Under the pieces are notes generated by a model. That model was not told where the DNA came from. It saw only the letters and a list, made by a program, of their open reading frames with translations, and made no database searches. A stretch of 64,000 bases of DNA from Candidatus Anaerotignum merdipullorum. GTDB taxonomy: Bacteria; Bacillota; Clostridia; Lachnospirales; Anaerotignaceae. Both the position numbers and the translations under genes were made by a program. Of the stretch, positions 18,147 through 26,346 are shown piece by piece. Location: assembly GCA_019115165.1 (NCBI GenBank), contig DXEB01000035.1, forward strand, positions 1 to 64,000. The letters are read 5' to 3'. Each line of letters opens with the position of its first letter. The first letter of the stretch is position 1.

Positions 18147-18780
18147 TGTTGATGCTCAAAAAGCCGTTCACAAGCATTACAACTTCGATGAATGGATGTG
18201 CAGATGCTATCATAGCTTCTGTATCTATTGGGAAAACCCGCACTTTGTTTAGAGATATCATAAAAAGAGGTCATGAACCATAAAGAACTGTTGGAGCCTC
18301 TAATTTTAGCATGATCAGAATGTAAAATCACTTGTGTTTATACTTACAATGTGATGTCATTCGGAATAGGACTGTTCGTTAAGAGGTGCTTTTGCATCAA
18401 AAACATATATGATATCTATTTTTCCTCTGTGCGAATTCAAAAAATTTCATTGTAAACCATTGTGTTTGCATAGCGTTGAGACAATGGAGTGAGAAAAAAT
18501 CCACATAACATCTTAGCTTTTCTATTTTTATGGAATAACACTTTTTCATAAACGGTATATTTATCATCATGGAAACGAGATTGGATAATAAAAATTCAGC
18601 TGTGTATTCATTTAGCATAAGATATGCACCTATGTTTATCTATAATGTTTGGTTAAAACTTCCTGCATGCTACTTAAGAGGAAGTTGACCAAGTGTAACA
18701 GCATACGAAATTTTTTCGTTTTTTGTGTGCCGGTTACTTTTTGTCTGTGCATGTATGTGTTTTTACTTGATGCAGAAAGA
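18147..18780. other. Gene-free stretch of about 630 bp
   Basis: No reading frame with a ribosome site or recognisable protein is visible on either strand between the two hairpins. The sequence is AT-rich with scattered stops. It may be decayed sequence. I see no tRNA or known RNA fold. Confidence 0.5.
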
Positions 18781-18822
18781 ATGCCCTGCAGTCTATATCC
18801 GATAGTCAGCAGGGCATTTTTA
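18781..18822. terminator. Terminator between convergent regions (serves the CDF gene)
   Basis: Stem ATGCCCTGC/GCAGGGCAT with a 19-nt loop, TTTTT on the plus strand and TTCTTTC on the minus strand. Probably bidirectional; it lies just past the stop of the minus-strand exporter gene. Confidence 0.75.
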
Positions 18823-18850
18823 TGATTTGTATGTTTGAAATAGTATCGTC

Positions 18851-20059
18851 TTATGAAGAAGAATGTGTTTCTTTCTTTTTAATATGAGGCATCGCGGCAT
18901 AGCTTGCATCTATCGTCATAATACAAAAGTAGTTAGGATATGTTTCAGTAACAAGTTCTTTTATTTTAGACTTGAGCTGATCCTCACTCATATGGAGTGT
19001 GTGTGGCATAACGCAGTCAAAAATAAGGTTTGTATGCGTTTCGCCAGGAACAACGCGAAGGTCATGAATGCTTAAGTTGCTGTCTATGGTTTTCACCTGA
19101 TCAGAAAGCCAACATCTGAGGTCGTTTATTTTATCATCTCCGGTTATGATTGGATCATAGTGAACGATGAGATTGAGATTTTCGTTTTCAAGGAAATCCC
19201 GTTCTATGTTGTCAATCACATCGTGGCTTTTTATTACATCGTCTTCAGCAGCCATTTCAACGTGTACACTGGCGAATATTCTTCCTGGACCATAGTCGTG
19301 TATCATCAGGTCGTGGGTACCGAGTACGCCTTGATAGCTGAGTATTTTCTTCTCAATATGATCTACCAGAATAGGGTCTGGTGCTTTTCCAAGCAGTGGA
19401 TCAAGGGTTTCTTTTACCAGACCGATGCCGCTGTAAAGGATAAAAACAGCCACCGCAATACCCATATATCCATCCAGATTCACAGTGAAAAAATGAGAAA
19501 TCAGCGCTGCTGTTAGAACGGCTGAAGTGGATATCACGTCGTTTCGGCTGTCAGCCGATGTTGCTTCCAAAGTTGCAGAGTTAATTTTTTGCCCTAACGA
19601 TTTATTAAAGACAGACATCCAAAGTTTTACAACTATGGAACCAATCAGAACGACAGCAGTGATTAGGCTGAAATCTACAGGTGATGGATGTAATATCTTA
19701 TTGAGGCTGCTCTTAAAGAGTTCTACACCGATGATGAGAATCATCACAGCAACTGTCAATCCGGAAAGATATTCATATCTGGCATGACCATATGGATGGT
19801 CAGCATCTGCGGGTTTTTCCGCCATTTTAAATCCAATCAGGCTGATGATACTGGAAGCAGCGTCAGAAAGATTGTTTACAGCGTCAGCAGTGATAGAGAC
19901 ACTTCCGGAGATTGTTCCGACAATAAATTTGCCGGCGAACAAAAGAGCATTGCAAAAAATGCCAACTTTTCCAGAAAGCTTTCCATAAGCTGCTCTGACG
20001 TTCAGGTCGTTTATATTTTCGTGATCTTTGATGAATGTTTGTATTAGCCAGTTATGCAT
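18851..20059 (-). CDS. Cation diffusion facilitator (CDF) metal exporter
   Basis: A 402-residue CDF transporter. It has membrane segments in the first 215 residues, with the metal-site motifs DAVNNLSDAASS (second segment) and DHPYGHARYEYL, then SADSRNDVIST. A C-terminal cytosolic metal-binding domain carries HDLMIHDYGPGRIFASVHVE. It exports divalent metals such as Zn, Fe or Mn against protons. ATG at 20059 follows GGAGG; earlier in-frame codons are rejected for lack of a site. It ends in a Lys/Ser tail. Confidence 0.92.
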   Translation of the reverse strand: MHNWLIQTFIKDHENINDLNVRAAYGKLSGKVGIFCNALLFAGKFIVGTISGSVSITADAVNNLSDAASSIISLIGFKMAEKPADADHPYGHARYEYLSGLTVAVMILIIGVELFKSSLNKILHPSPVDFSLITAVVLIGSIVVKLWMSVFNKSLGQKINSATLEATSADSRNDVISTSAVLTAALISHFFTVNLDGYMGIAVAVFILYSGIGLVKETLDPLLGKAPDPILVDHIEKKILSYQGVLGTHDLMIHDYGPGRIFASVHVEMAAEDDVIKSHDVIDNIERDFLENENLNLIVHYDPIITGDDKINDLRCWLSDQVKTIDSNLSIHDLRVVPGETHTNLIFDCVMPHTLHMSEDQLKSKIKELVTETYPNYFCIMTIDASYAAMPHIKKKETHSSS

Positions 20060-20209
20060 AAATAACGCCTCCGTTTGAAATATCCTTAAGATTATAACAT
20101 AAACTGGAAAAAACGCAATCAAAATTCAGATGCCATTTTATTCGTTTATTATGCACATATGGATACAATACATTTGTGATCCTAGCGAATAAAAGCAGAG
20201 GTGCATTCC

Positions 20210-20389
20210 ATGTATCAAATTGGAAAAACAAAAATGATAGAAGATTTTCGACAAATATGCTGTGTAAATAAAGAATTTTTCAGAAGATGGAGAAACATTC
20301 TTGCATTTATTCGTTTCTGCAGTAACACAACATGGAATGACCGCTGGACTGTGTTCGAGGTTATGCAACAAATCTCAAACCCAAAATAA
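20210..20389 (+). CDS. Possible 59-residue orphan protein
   Basis: A short frame starts with ATG six bases after AGAGGTG. The peptide is rich in Arg, Phe and Trp and matches no family I know. It is divergent from the CDF gene and ends just before a terminator at 20406. It may be a real small protein or the relic of a longer gene. Confidence 0.3.
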   Translation: MYQIGKTKMIEDFRQICCVNKEFFRRWRNILAFIRFCSNTTWNDRWTVFEVMQQISNPK

Positions 20390-20405
20390 ATTACCATGCA
20401 GAAAC

Positions 20406-20442
20406 AAAAGCAGCCTCCGATTTTATTGGAGGCTGCTTTTTC
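20406..20442. terminator. Bidirectional intrinsic terminator
   Basis: Perfect 12-bp stem AAAGCAGCCTCC/GGAGGCTGCTTT, loop GATTTTATT, with T runs on both strands. It can end the small plus-strand unit and the minus-strand aldolase-like gene. Confidence 0.88.
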
Positions 20443-20565
20443 AAGTTTTAGTATTGGATTGTTTTTACCTGACTATTTAAGAGTCAATCAGGATAACCTG
20501 CATGAGCGATGTCCATTCATATACACAGTCTTATATTGTTCGATAGTGAAGGACTTATCACCTTG

Positions 20566-21672
20566 TTATTTTTGCGTGCTGTTTCCTCTAACATCTACTG
20601 CAATTCTTTCCACTACTTGATTTTGACGCACACCAATTAACCAACTGGTCAGGTTTGCAGAAGAACAGGAATGATTTGGAATAATCTCAATTTGATCACC
20701 AATCTTCAAATCAGTAGCTCCATCTACTTTCAATTTGCCAACTTCTTCAGACAGACCATAGACCGTCAATTCTGGATGACCTTTTACGATACCGAAGCCT
20801 TTCACAGATGCACTACCATGAGCGCCTTGATCCAAGCCTAAACATTTTGCACCGGCATCACAAATAAAAATATCCTCAGAAGGGTGGGAGACAATCGTAG
20901 CCAGAACAGAAAGAGAACAATCGGCTTCTGTAGCACTGCCTAAAGCGATTTGGATTGCATCGTGATAAACATAATTTCCAGGATGATAAATCTGGATTCC
21001 GGGCTGGGTAACTGTCAAAGCGAAAGTCGGGGTGGAACCACTAGTAACATGCACAGCGGAAAATCCTGCTGCTCTAAGTTCTTCGGCAACTTGCGTCATA
21101 GTTTCTACTTCCAAAGTTGCGATAGAAGTACGTTCTTCCTGCGTTGTTGCACCATAGACCTGACCAGGATGCGTAGAAATGCCAAAGAAAGTAATATGCT
21201 TCAAGTCAGATAGTTGCTGTGCGAAAGCAACTGCTTTTTCAGGAGCAACACCAAACCGGTGGAACTGCATATCTACAATAATAGAATAAGCAATGGTAAC
21301 ATCAGCAGTCCCTGCTGCTTGATTTAACAAATGCGCCGCTTCATAACTGTCTACACGCACAATCAGTTCTGTATTTGCGGCTAATTGTGCCAGTCGCTTT
21401 AGATTTTGAGGATTCGCAGTAGGATAAGCATACATAATTTTTTTTGCACCAGCTTTGGCAGCCATTTCGCATTCATCAATGGTACCGCAAAGAAAACCTG
21501 TAGCGCCATAAGCCATTTGTTTTTGCAGTATTGCAGTACTTTTGTGTGTTTTGACCATTGGCCAAAGCTCTTTCCCATTTTGTGTACACAATTGCTGGTA
21601 CGTTTGCAGATTTTTTTCTGCAATATCCAAATCCAATAAAACAGCTGGGGTCTCTAAATAATACATAGGCAT
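20566..21672 (-). CDS. D-threonine aldolase / D-serine dehydratase-like PLP enzyme
   Basis: A 368-residue fold-type III PLP protein. The N-terminal alanine-racemase barrel carries the PLP lysine in MVKTHKS near residue 43. The C-terminal domain has the metal site PNHSCSSANL near residue 338, diagnostic of the DSD1/D-threonine aldolase family, which cleaves or dehydrates D-hydroxy amino acids. ATG at 21672 follows AAAAGGAG by nine bases. It is divergent from the pdaB-type gene. Confidence 0.88.
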   Translation of the reverse strand: MPMYYLETPAVLLDLDIAEKNLQTYQQLCTQNGKELWPMVKTHKSTAILQKQMAYGATGFLCGTIDECEMAAKAGAKKIMYAYPTANPQNLKRLAQLAANTELIVRVDSYEAAHLLNQAAGTADVTIAYSIIVDMQFHRFGVAPEKAVAFAQQLSDLKHITFFGISTHPGQVYGATTQEERTSIATLEVETMTQVAEELRAAGFSAVHVTSGSTPTFALTVTQPGIQIYHPGNYVYHDAIQIALGSATEADCSLSVLATIVSHPSEDIFICDAGAKCLGLDQGAHGSASVKGFGIVKGHPELTVYGLSEEVGKLKVDGATDLKIGDQIEIIPNHSCSSANLTSWLIGVRQNQVVERIAVDVRGNSTQK

Positions 21673-21751
21673 AAGCACACACTCCTTTTCTTTTGTTTTT
21701 TATATTATACATAACATGATGGAAGATGTTTGTCAAGCACAAGTTTGTCAC

Positions 21752-21779
21752 ATATAGACAATCTATACTGTCATAGGAT
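21752..21779 (+). promoter_or_regulatory. Possible sigma-E-type promoter of the pdaB-like gene
   Basis: ATATA (21752-21756) and CATAGGAT (21772-21779), separated by 15 bp, partly fit the mother-cell sigma-E pattern (ATATT, then CATACAnT). The match is imperfect. It is noted because pdaB is a sporulation gene in Bacillus subtilis. Confidence 0.3.
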
Positions 21780-21805
21780 ATAACAAAAAATTGGGAGGCA
21801 GAAAC

Positions 21806-22360
21806 ATGCAGTTTTTTCATGCGATTCGTTGGAAGAAAAGATATATTTTATATGGAGTGGCGTTAATTGCGGCTGTTCGGATAGGTGCCGCATGCTTACC
21901 GCCGGCAGCAGAGAAAGTATCGGCAATTCTGACAGCAGAGAGCAATCGAGAGCTTCCGATCTATTGCGTACAGACACCGGAAAAAAAGGTGGCTGTTAGT
22001 TTTGATGCCGCATGGGGAGCGGATGATACGGATGAACTATTACGGATATTAGAGGAAAATAATGTAAAGGCAACATTTTTTCTATGTGGATACTGGGTAG
22101 ATAAATATCCAGACGAAGTAGAAAAAATAGCCAAAGCAGGGCATGATCTGGGGAATCATTCTGCTACACATCCGCATATGAGTCAGTTAACAGCAGAGCA
22201 AATTACAAAAGAATTACAGGATTGTCATGCAGCGGTAAAGGAATTGACCGGAATTGAAATGGATTTATTTCGACCGCCATTTGGAGAATATAACAATACA
22301 GTGATTCAAACAGCAAGAGAAAATGGATATTATTCTATTCAATGGGATGTGGATACATAG
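21806..22360 (+). CDS. pdaB: PdaB-type sporulation polysaccharide deacetylase, C-terminus cut off by prophage
   Basis: A 184-residue protein with an N-terminal membrane segment (about residues 12-32) and a NodB deacetylase domain. Motif 1 is SFDAAWGADDT, motif 2 is GNHSATHPHM (metal His pair) and motif 3 is RPPFGEYN. The frame stops right after QWDVDT, where PdaB homologues continue with motif 4 (DW) and motif 5 (LxH), so about 60-70 residues are missing. The stop is followed within 45 nt by the serine recombinase gene, so the prophage has inserted here. ATG follows GGGAGG. The remaining 3' part should lie beyond the far prophage end, outside the window. Confidence 0.85.
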   Translation: MQFFHAIRWKKRYILYGVALIAAVRIGAACLPPAAEKVSAILTAESNRELPIYCVQTPEKKVAVSFDAAWGADDTDELLRILEENNVKATFFLCGYWVDKYPDEVEKIAKAGHDLGNHSATHPHMSQLTAEQITKELQDCHAAVKELTGIEMDLFRPPFGEYNNTVIQTARENGYYSIQWDVDT

Positions 22361-22370
22361 GAAACAAAAA
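22345..22370. other. Left attachment site (attL) of the prophage, approximate
   Basis: The coding match to PdaB stops at about 22357 (codons GAT-GTG-GAT-ACA-TAG), which places the crossover of the serine recombinase near here. The 2-bp core cannot be fixed without the right end. Confidence 0.6.
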
Positions 22371-22404
22371 GAAAGGAGGAAAAGCGATTGCTTTTCCTCC
22401 TTTT
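22371..22404. terminator. Bidirectional terminator at the prophage left edge
   Basis: Stem AAAGGAGGAAAAGC/GCTTTTCCTCCTTT with loop GATT and a T run. It overlaps the recombinase stop codon and isolates host and prophage transcription. Confidence 0.88.
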
Positions 22405-23887
22405 ATTTGAACCGAACATCCACGCCATTCTCACTCAAAACCACCCGGTCAATCATACTTTTTGCAATATCACGCCGGTCTTCGAAAGACATGTTTTCCC
22501 AATCTTCCGCAGTAAAAGGAATGATTTCAACGGCATTGAATTCCGTCAGTGCTTCTGAATACTGATGGATTAGGAGTTGTTTTTCCCGGTGGAGGGTTTC
22601 GATTCTACGGTTGATATATTCCGCAGAAATTTGGCTGACGTTTTCCAGTGTGGAAATTAGATTTTCGATTTTGCTGTCAATGTCTGCGATTTTCTGCTGA
22701 TGTTGTTTGATGACATTGTTTTCCCGTTTTTCCCTTGCCAGATGATAGGCTTCCGCTTCTTGAATGAGCCGTGCCTGCACTTGCGCTTCGATCTCCCGAA
22801 CTCGATGGGTCTGCTTTACGTCACAGCACTTATGGAGATATTTTCCAGAGCAGATGAAATAGGGGATACGCCCATCTTTGGTACTGGCAAACCGGACGGA
22901 AAAGGCATAGCCGCAATGACCGCATTTTACAAGCCCTGTGAGCCAGGAATGTTTCCCTTTTCCGCTGTTTTTTATTTGTCGATTTTTAGACAGCTTTTCC
23001 TGACAATAGAGAAATGTGCTGCTGTCCACGATGCCGTTATGATGCCCAATGGCAAGGAGGTGATTAGATACATCTTTATATTTCCGTTCGCTGGCATCCC
23101 GTTTTCCCACAAGGATGCATCCATGGGTGCCGTCAAAATCCTCCGGTTCATTTGCCATGATGGCGCCTTTGGATTTGTAGTAATTGTAAATGGCAATATC
23201 CGCTTGGACGTAAGCGGGATTTTTCAAAATACCGGAGAGTTTCACACTGTCAAAATTGACGCCGCCGGCAGAAAGAGCACCACTGCGGATCAGGACTTTT
23301 TGCACATCTGCCAGACTGGTATAGGGTTGGGCGTATGTATCAAAAATCTGGGACACGATTTCCAAATCTGCATTGGGTTCATAAATGGTGGCTTTCTTAC
23401 CATCCAATGTGGTACGCACCAGATTGTAGCCATAAGCAGCAGGACCGCCGCCCCAGGCACCTTTTTTGACACGGGCATAATAGTTGTCCCGGACACGTTC
23501 AGCAATGGTTTCACGCTCCAGCTGGGCGAAAACAACGATGATATACAGCATGGCACGTCCCATGGGGGTGGAAGTATCAAACTTTTCCGTGGCGGAAACA
23601 AAGGAAATACCGTTGTTTTCCAGCACGTCAATGAAATCCGCAAAGTCTACAATGGAACGGCTGATTCTGTCCAGACGATAGACCACCACTTTTTCGATCT
23701 GCCCCGTTTGGATGTCGTGCATCATTTCCGTAAAAGCAGGGCGGTTGGTATTTTTGCCGGAATAGCCGCTGTCCTCATAGATTTTGCACTCTTCCGAAAA
23801 AATTTCCCGTTTGGCAAAGGCAATCTGGCTTTCGATGCTGATGCTGTCTTTTTTATCAATGGATTGTCTTGCGTAAATAGCTACCAT
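22403..23887 (-). CDS. int: Large serine recombinase (prophage integrase)
   Basis: A 494-residue large serine recombinase. The N-terminal resolvase domain has the nucleophile serine in YARQSIDKKDS (residue 9), the YEDSGYSGKNTNRP and VYRLDRISRS motifs, and the ERETIAERV helix. Then follow the recombinase domain (residues 165-270), a zinc ribbon (KCGHCGYAFSVRF, later FICSGKYLHKCC) and a C-terminal coiled coil. It performs site-specific integration and, with a directionality factor, excision. It lies at the prophage edge facing the interrupted pdaB-type gene. A hairpin in its leader may control it. Confidence 0.95.
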   Translation of the reverse strand: MVAIYARQSIDKKDSISIESQIAFAKREIFSEECKIYEDSGYSGKNTNRPAFTEMMHDIQTGQIEKVVVYRLDRISRSIVDFADFIDVLENNGISFVSATEKFDTSTPMGRAMLYIIVVFAQLERETIAERVRDNYYARVKKGAWGGGPAAYGYNLVRTTLDGKKATIYEPNADLEIVSQIFDTYAQPYTSLADVQKVLIRSGALSAGGVNFDSVKLSGILKNPAYVQADIAIYNYYKSKGAIMANEPEDFDGTHGCILVGKRDASERKYKDVSNHLLAIGHHNGIVDSSTFLYCQEKLSKNRQIKNSGKGKHSWLTGLVKCGHCGYAFSVRFASTKDGRIPYFICSGKYLHKCCDVKQTHRVREIEAQVQARLIQEAEAYHLAREKRENNVIKQHQQKIADIDSKIENLISTLENVSQISAEYINRRIETLHREKQLLIHQYSEALTEFNAVEIIPFTAEDWENMSFEDRRDIAKSMIDRVVLSENGVDVRFK

Positions 23888-23928
23888 AAAAAAAGACCTC
23901 CTTTTCCTATATAGGGTATAGCAAAAAG

Positions 23929-23982
23929 AGCGGTCTTATGATACAATACAGTTGCGAAGTGTGGTTGTATCTTACGACCGCT
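23929..23982 (-). promoter_or_regulatory. Long imperfect inverted repeat in the recombinase leader (attenuator-like)
   Basis: Arms of about 20 bp, starting AGCGGTC and ending GACCGCT with few mismatches, flank a short loop. On the minus strand the hairpin is followed by CTCTTTTTGC, so it reads as an intrinsic terminator 40 bp before the recombinase start. An extended -10 (TGCTATACC) lies just after it. It may block read-through from the lysogeny genes or bind a regulator. Confidence 0.6.
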
Positions 23983-23992
23983 TTATGAAATT

Positions 23993-24027
23993 CCCTTTCC
24001 TGTTGGCGCAGGAAGGGGGATTTTTTT
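23993..24027 (+). terminator. Hairpin with T run between recombinase and DUF4160 genes
   Basis: CCCTTTCCTG pairs with CAGGAAGGGG around loop TTGGCG, then TTTTTTT on the plus strand. As both neighbours run on the minus strand, its main role may be to stop antisense transcription. Confidence 0.65.
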
Positions 24028-24030
24028 GTT

Positions 24031-24309
24031 TTAGCAATAATAATCGATTTGTCCGAAATATCCTATCCATTTTTCTGTAATTTCCTGATGTCTGGCTTCG
24101 ATGACACTCATGATGATTTTCAGCTTTCGGCTGGGAATCTGTGACTGATTATGACAAAGCAGGCACCGTCCTGTTTGAGTGATCCAGATTTTTGTTGCTT
24201 TTTCCGAGGGAATGCCTTCCGAAACATGCACATGAATGGGTTCCAGCGGTTTGGATTCATTGGACCAGAAATAGATCAGATAGGAGCCGACCTTAAAGAT
24301 TTGCGGCAT
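24031..24309 (-). CDS. DUF4160 domain protein
   Basis: A 92-residue protein with the DUF4160 pattern: SYLIYFWSNESKPLEPIHVHV, a strand-rich core, then a helical RKLKIIMSVIEARHQEITEKW tail. DUF4160 genes often sit in two-gene cassettes on mobile elements and have been suggested to be toxin-antitoxin-like; no activity is shown by the sequence. It overlaps the upstream partner gene by 17 nt, so the two are co-translated. Confidence 0.75.
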   Translation of the reverse strand: MPQIFKVGSYLIYFWSNESKPLEPIHVHVSEGIPSEKATKIWITQTGRCLLCHNQSQIPSRKLKIIMSVIEARHQEITEKWIGYFGQIDYYC

Positions 24310-24571
24310 GATCGAACCCTCCTTCTCTTGCCAGTTCGATGACGATATGCGCCACGGACTTCAGATAGGCTTCGTATTTTTCCAATTCTTCCTCAGAAAA
24401 CCCTTCTACGTTTTTCCATTCATAAGAGGGCAGGTAACATTCCGCAGAATGGAAGCCGCCGTATACAGGCTGTTCAAAATAAACTTTTACTGTTTCTGTG
24501 CCGTTTACATCGTAAGTGTCAGAATGGACCACTTCGGTTTTATCATCTAATGTCATGAAAGGATACATCAT
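24293..24571 (-). CDS. Partner of the DUF4160 protein, function unknown
   Basis: A 92-residue acidic protein with a beta-rich N-terminal half (VKVYFEQPVYGGFHSAECYLP) and a helical C-terminal half (SEEELEKYEAYLKSVAH). Such a gene is commonly found just upstream of DUF4160. The third-codon ATG at 24571 has better spacing to AAAGGAGAG than the ATG at 24577. It could be an antitoxin-like partner; this is inference from gene order. Confidence 0.6.
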   Translation of the reverse strand: MMYPFMTLDDKTEVVHSDTYDVNGTETVKVYFEQPVYGGFHSAECYLPSYEWKNVEGFSEEELEKYEAYLKSVAHIVIELAREGGFDHAANL

Positions 24572-24628
24572 AATCATCTCTCCTTTGTCCTGTTTTTATT
24601 GGAATTCCATATCACGCAGCATTACTGT

Positions 24629-25207
24629 TTAAGAAAAAGCTTCATTTATGTTTTCTGCGTAGCTGACCAGACCGCCTGTGATGGCATCGGCTAAATCATT
24701 ATCTGGCACAATAAGCCAATTATTTTCGCCTTTGACCAGAGAAATGTCTACTTCTTTGGTGTAAGTCGTGTCTTTGTTATCGGAAATAGCAGAAATTATA
24801 GCTTCTGTAGATTTCTGATCCAATTCTTCTTCAGATAAACCAGCGAAAGCCAGAGAAATCATTTCAGAGATTGCATGACCCATGGCATTTGCCATGTCCA
24901 CATTGGTGATGGATACTTTGACAGTGGCAGTATCGCCTTCTTCTGTAGAAGAAAGGATTTCAAAAGTTAGGTTTTCTACAAAAGCTTTGCCGGTTTCTTC
25001 GTTTTCCAAATCGGAAATGGCATCATCTGCAGTTTCCGTTGTTTCACTGGTATCATTCGTATATTTATCAATGGTTTCCAGATCAAGGCTCTGGAAAGCT
25101 GTCAGATAATTCGTAACAGCCGTTTCGGGGGATTCCCCACCAGAGCAGCCAACAAAGGCAAATACCATTACCAAAGTTGTCAAGAAAGCAAGCGTTTTTT
25201 TCAGCAT
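24629..25207 (-). CDS. Prophage-encoded lipoprotein
   Basis: A 192-residue secreted lipoprotein: signal sequence MLKKTLAFLTTLVMVFAFVGC with the lipobox cysteine at residue 21, a PETAVTNYLTAFQSLDLETI segment as in DUF5105-like and NTF2-like bacterial lipoproteins, and an acidic mature domain. ATG at 25207 follows GGGGAGGA with seven-base spacing. It lies in the lysogeny arm on the repressor strand, so it is probably expressed from the dormant prophage and displayed on the host surface. Confidence 0.75.
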   Translation of the reverse strand: MLKKTLAFLTTLVMVFAFVGCSGGESPETAVTNYLTAFQSLDLETIDKYTNDTSETTETADDAISDLENEETGKAFVENLTFEILSSTEEGDTATVKVSITNVDMANAMGHAISEMISLAFAGLSEEELDQKSTEAIISAISDNKDTTYTKEVDISLVKGENNWLIVPDNDLADAITGGLVSYAENINEAFS

Positions 25208-25279
25208 ATACATTCCTCCCCGAATGGTTGCCACGTGATATGGAATTGCACACAATGTTATGTTTGCAAAAGAAAATAT

Positions 25280-25666
25280 TTAGTTTTCACGGAAATATTC
25301 TGCCAGATCTTCCAGCACCGGCAGGAAGCGGATAGAGATATCTTTTGCGATTTTTGCCGCAATCCTGTCGTCGTAGATGTGAGAAGTGCGGTTTCTGGAT
25401 TCCAGCATGTCCAGCCAGACGTTTTCGTCGTGGATCATTTGATTTCCATAGGCACTTTTTAGCACCTGTTTGGGGAAATTTAGTTCATTGGCAACGCCTT
25501 GATCCAGTAGGTATTCTCTTGCGGCTTTCAAAGAAAGTTCAGCGGCAATTCTAAAGCGATAGATCATGCCATCTCGAATAATATCGTTAGATGGTTGTTG
25601 CTGATACATTTCTATGGATTCTTGGAGCCGATGGACAGATCGTAAAAAATTTTTAACTTTATCCAT
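25280..25666 (-). CDS. HEPN-domain protein (HI0074/HepT-like)
   Basis: A 128-residue all-helical protein of the nucleotidyltransferase-substrate-binding/HEPN type. The RX4-6H motif of HEPN RNases is seen as RNRTSH near residue 100, followed by the usual IYDD. HEPN proteins normally pair with an MNT nucleotidyltransferase antitoxin; none is next to this gene. The start is uncertain: ATG at 25666 has only a weak GGAG site. It could act as a toxin-like or defence RNase, which is inference. Confidence 0.7.
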   Translation of the reverse strand: MDKVKNFLRSVHRLQESIEMYQQQPSNDIIRDGMIYRFRIAAELSLKAAREYLLDQGVANELNFPKQVLKSAYGNQMIHDENVWLDMLESRNRTSHIYDDRIAAKIAKDISIRFLPVLEDLAEYFREN

Positions 25667-25725
25667 AAAGATTAAAATCTCCAAATTTCTTTTTAATGCT
25701 TATTTGCAAACATACTTTTTATTTA

Positions 25726-26346
25726 TCATTCAGATACAATATGGCAAAAAGCCAGTTTCAAATATTGTCCATCAGATACTGTAATGTATGTTTCTCCTTC
25801 GAAATTGCCGTTGGTAACGATTGAATCCAAAGATCCAGAAGAATCGGATGCAACTTCATAATAACCAGAACCCATAACAGAATTTTCATCAACAGCAAGT
25901 TTATATTCTCCAGCAGCAAGATGTGTACCGATTTTGAAAGTACCTTCTTTTGTTGTGTCTAATTCGCTCACTTCTTCTGCGGGAACTGCATAGCAGCCTT
26001 GCAGTTTCAAATATTGTCCATCTGAAACAGTCAAAATAGCATTTGTAGTAAAGTTTCCGTTGGTAATAATAGATTCTAAAGTACCGGTACTATCACTGGC
26101 TATTTCGTAATATGCGCCAACTGCAGATTCACCAAACAGAATATATTCGCCAGCAGATATGTCGGATCCGACTTTATATGTGCCAGCGTCATATTTTGTA
26201 CTGGAACTTTCTTGCTCTGTTTCAGCTGTTTCTGTTTGTGTCTGAGAAGATGTTTGATCCTCCGTAGAACCATTATCACCACCGCAAGCAGTAACACAAA
26301 AAGCAAACAAAACAGCAAATGAAAGGGCAATCAATTTCTTTTTCAT
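25726..26346 (-). CDS. Prophage-encoded lipoprotein with two homologous domains
   Basis: A 207-residue lipoprotein: signal MKKKLIALSFAVLFAFCVTAC (Cys 21), a Glu/Thr/Ser-rich linker, then two repeats of about 70 residues. Each repeat runs GxYKVG or GTFKIG, a GEYIL/GEYKL strand, YYEIASDS-like, SIITNGNF-like and VSDGQYLKL. The repeated unit resembles small beta domains found in Clostridia surface proteins. ATG at 26346 follows AAGGAGAG. It is cargo in the lysogeny arm; a role in surface binding or exclusion is possible but unproven. Confidence 0.75.
   Translation of the reverse strand: MKKKLIALSFAVLFAFCVTACGGDNGSTEDQTSSQTQTETAETEQESSSTKYDAGTYKVGSDISAGEYILFGESAVGAYYEIASDSTGTLESIITNGNFTTNAILTVSDGQYLKLQGCYAVPAEEVSELDTTKEGTFKIGTHLAAGEYKLAVDENSVMGSGYYEVASDSSGSLDSIVTNGNFEGETYITVSDGQYLKLAFCHIVSE

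Noticed and set aside
22700..23914. A 404-codon open frame on the plus strand opposite the serine recombinase
   Set aside because: It lies wholly antisense to a clear recombinase with all motifs, has no ribosome site and reads as low-sense protein.
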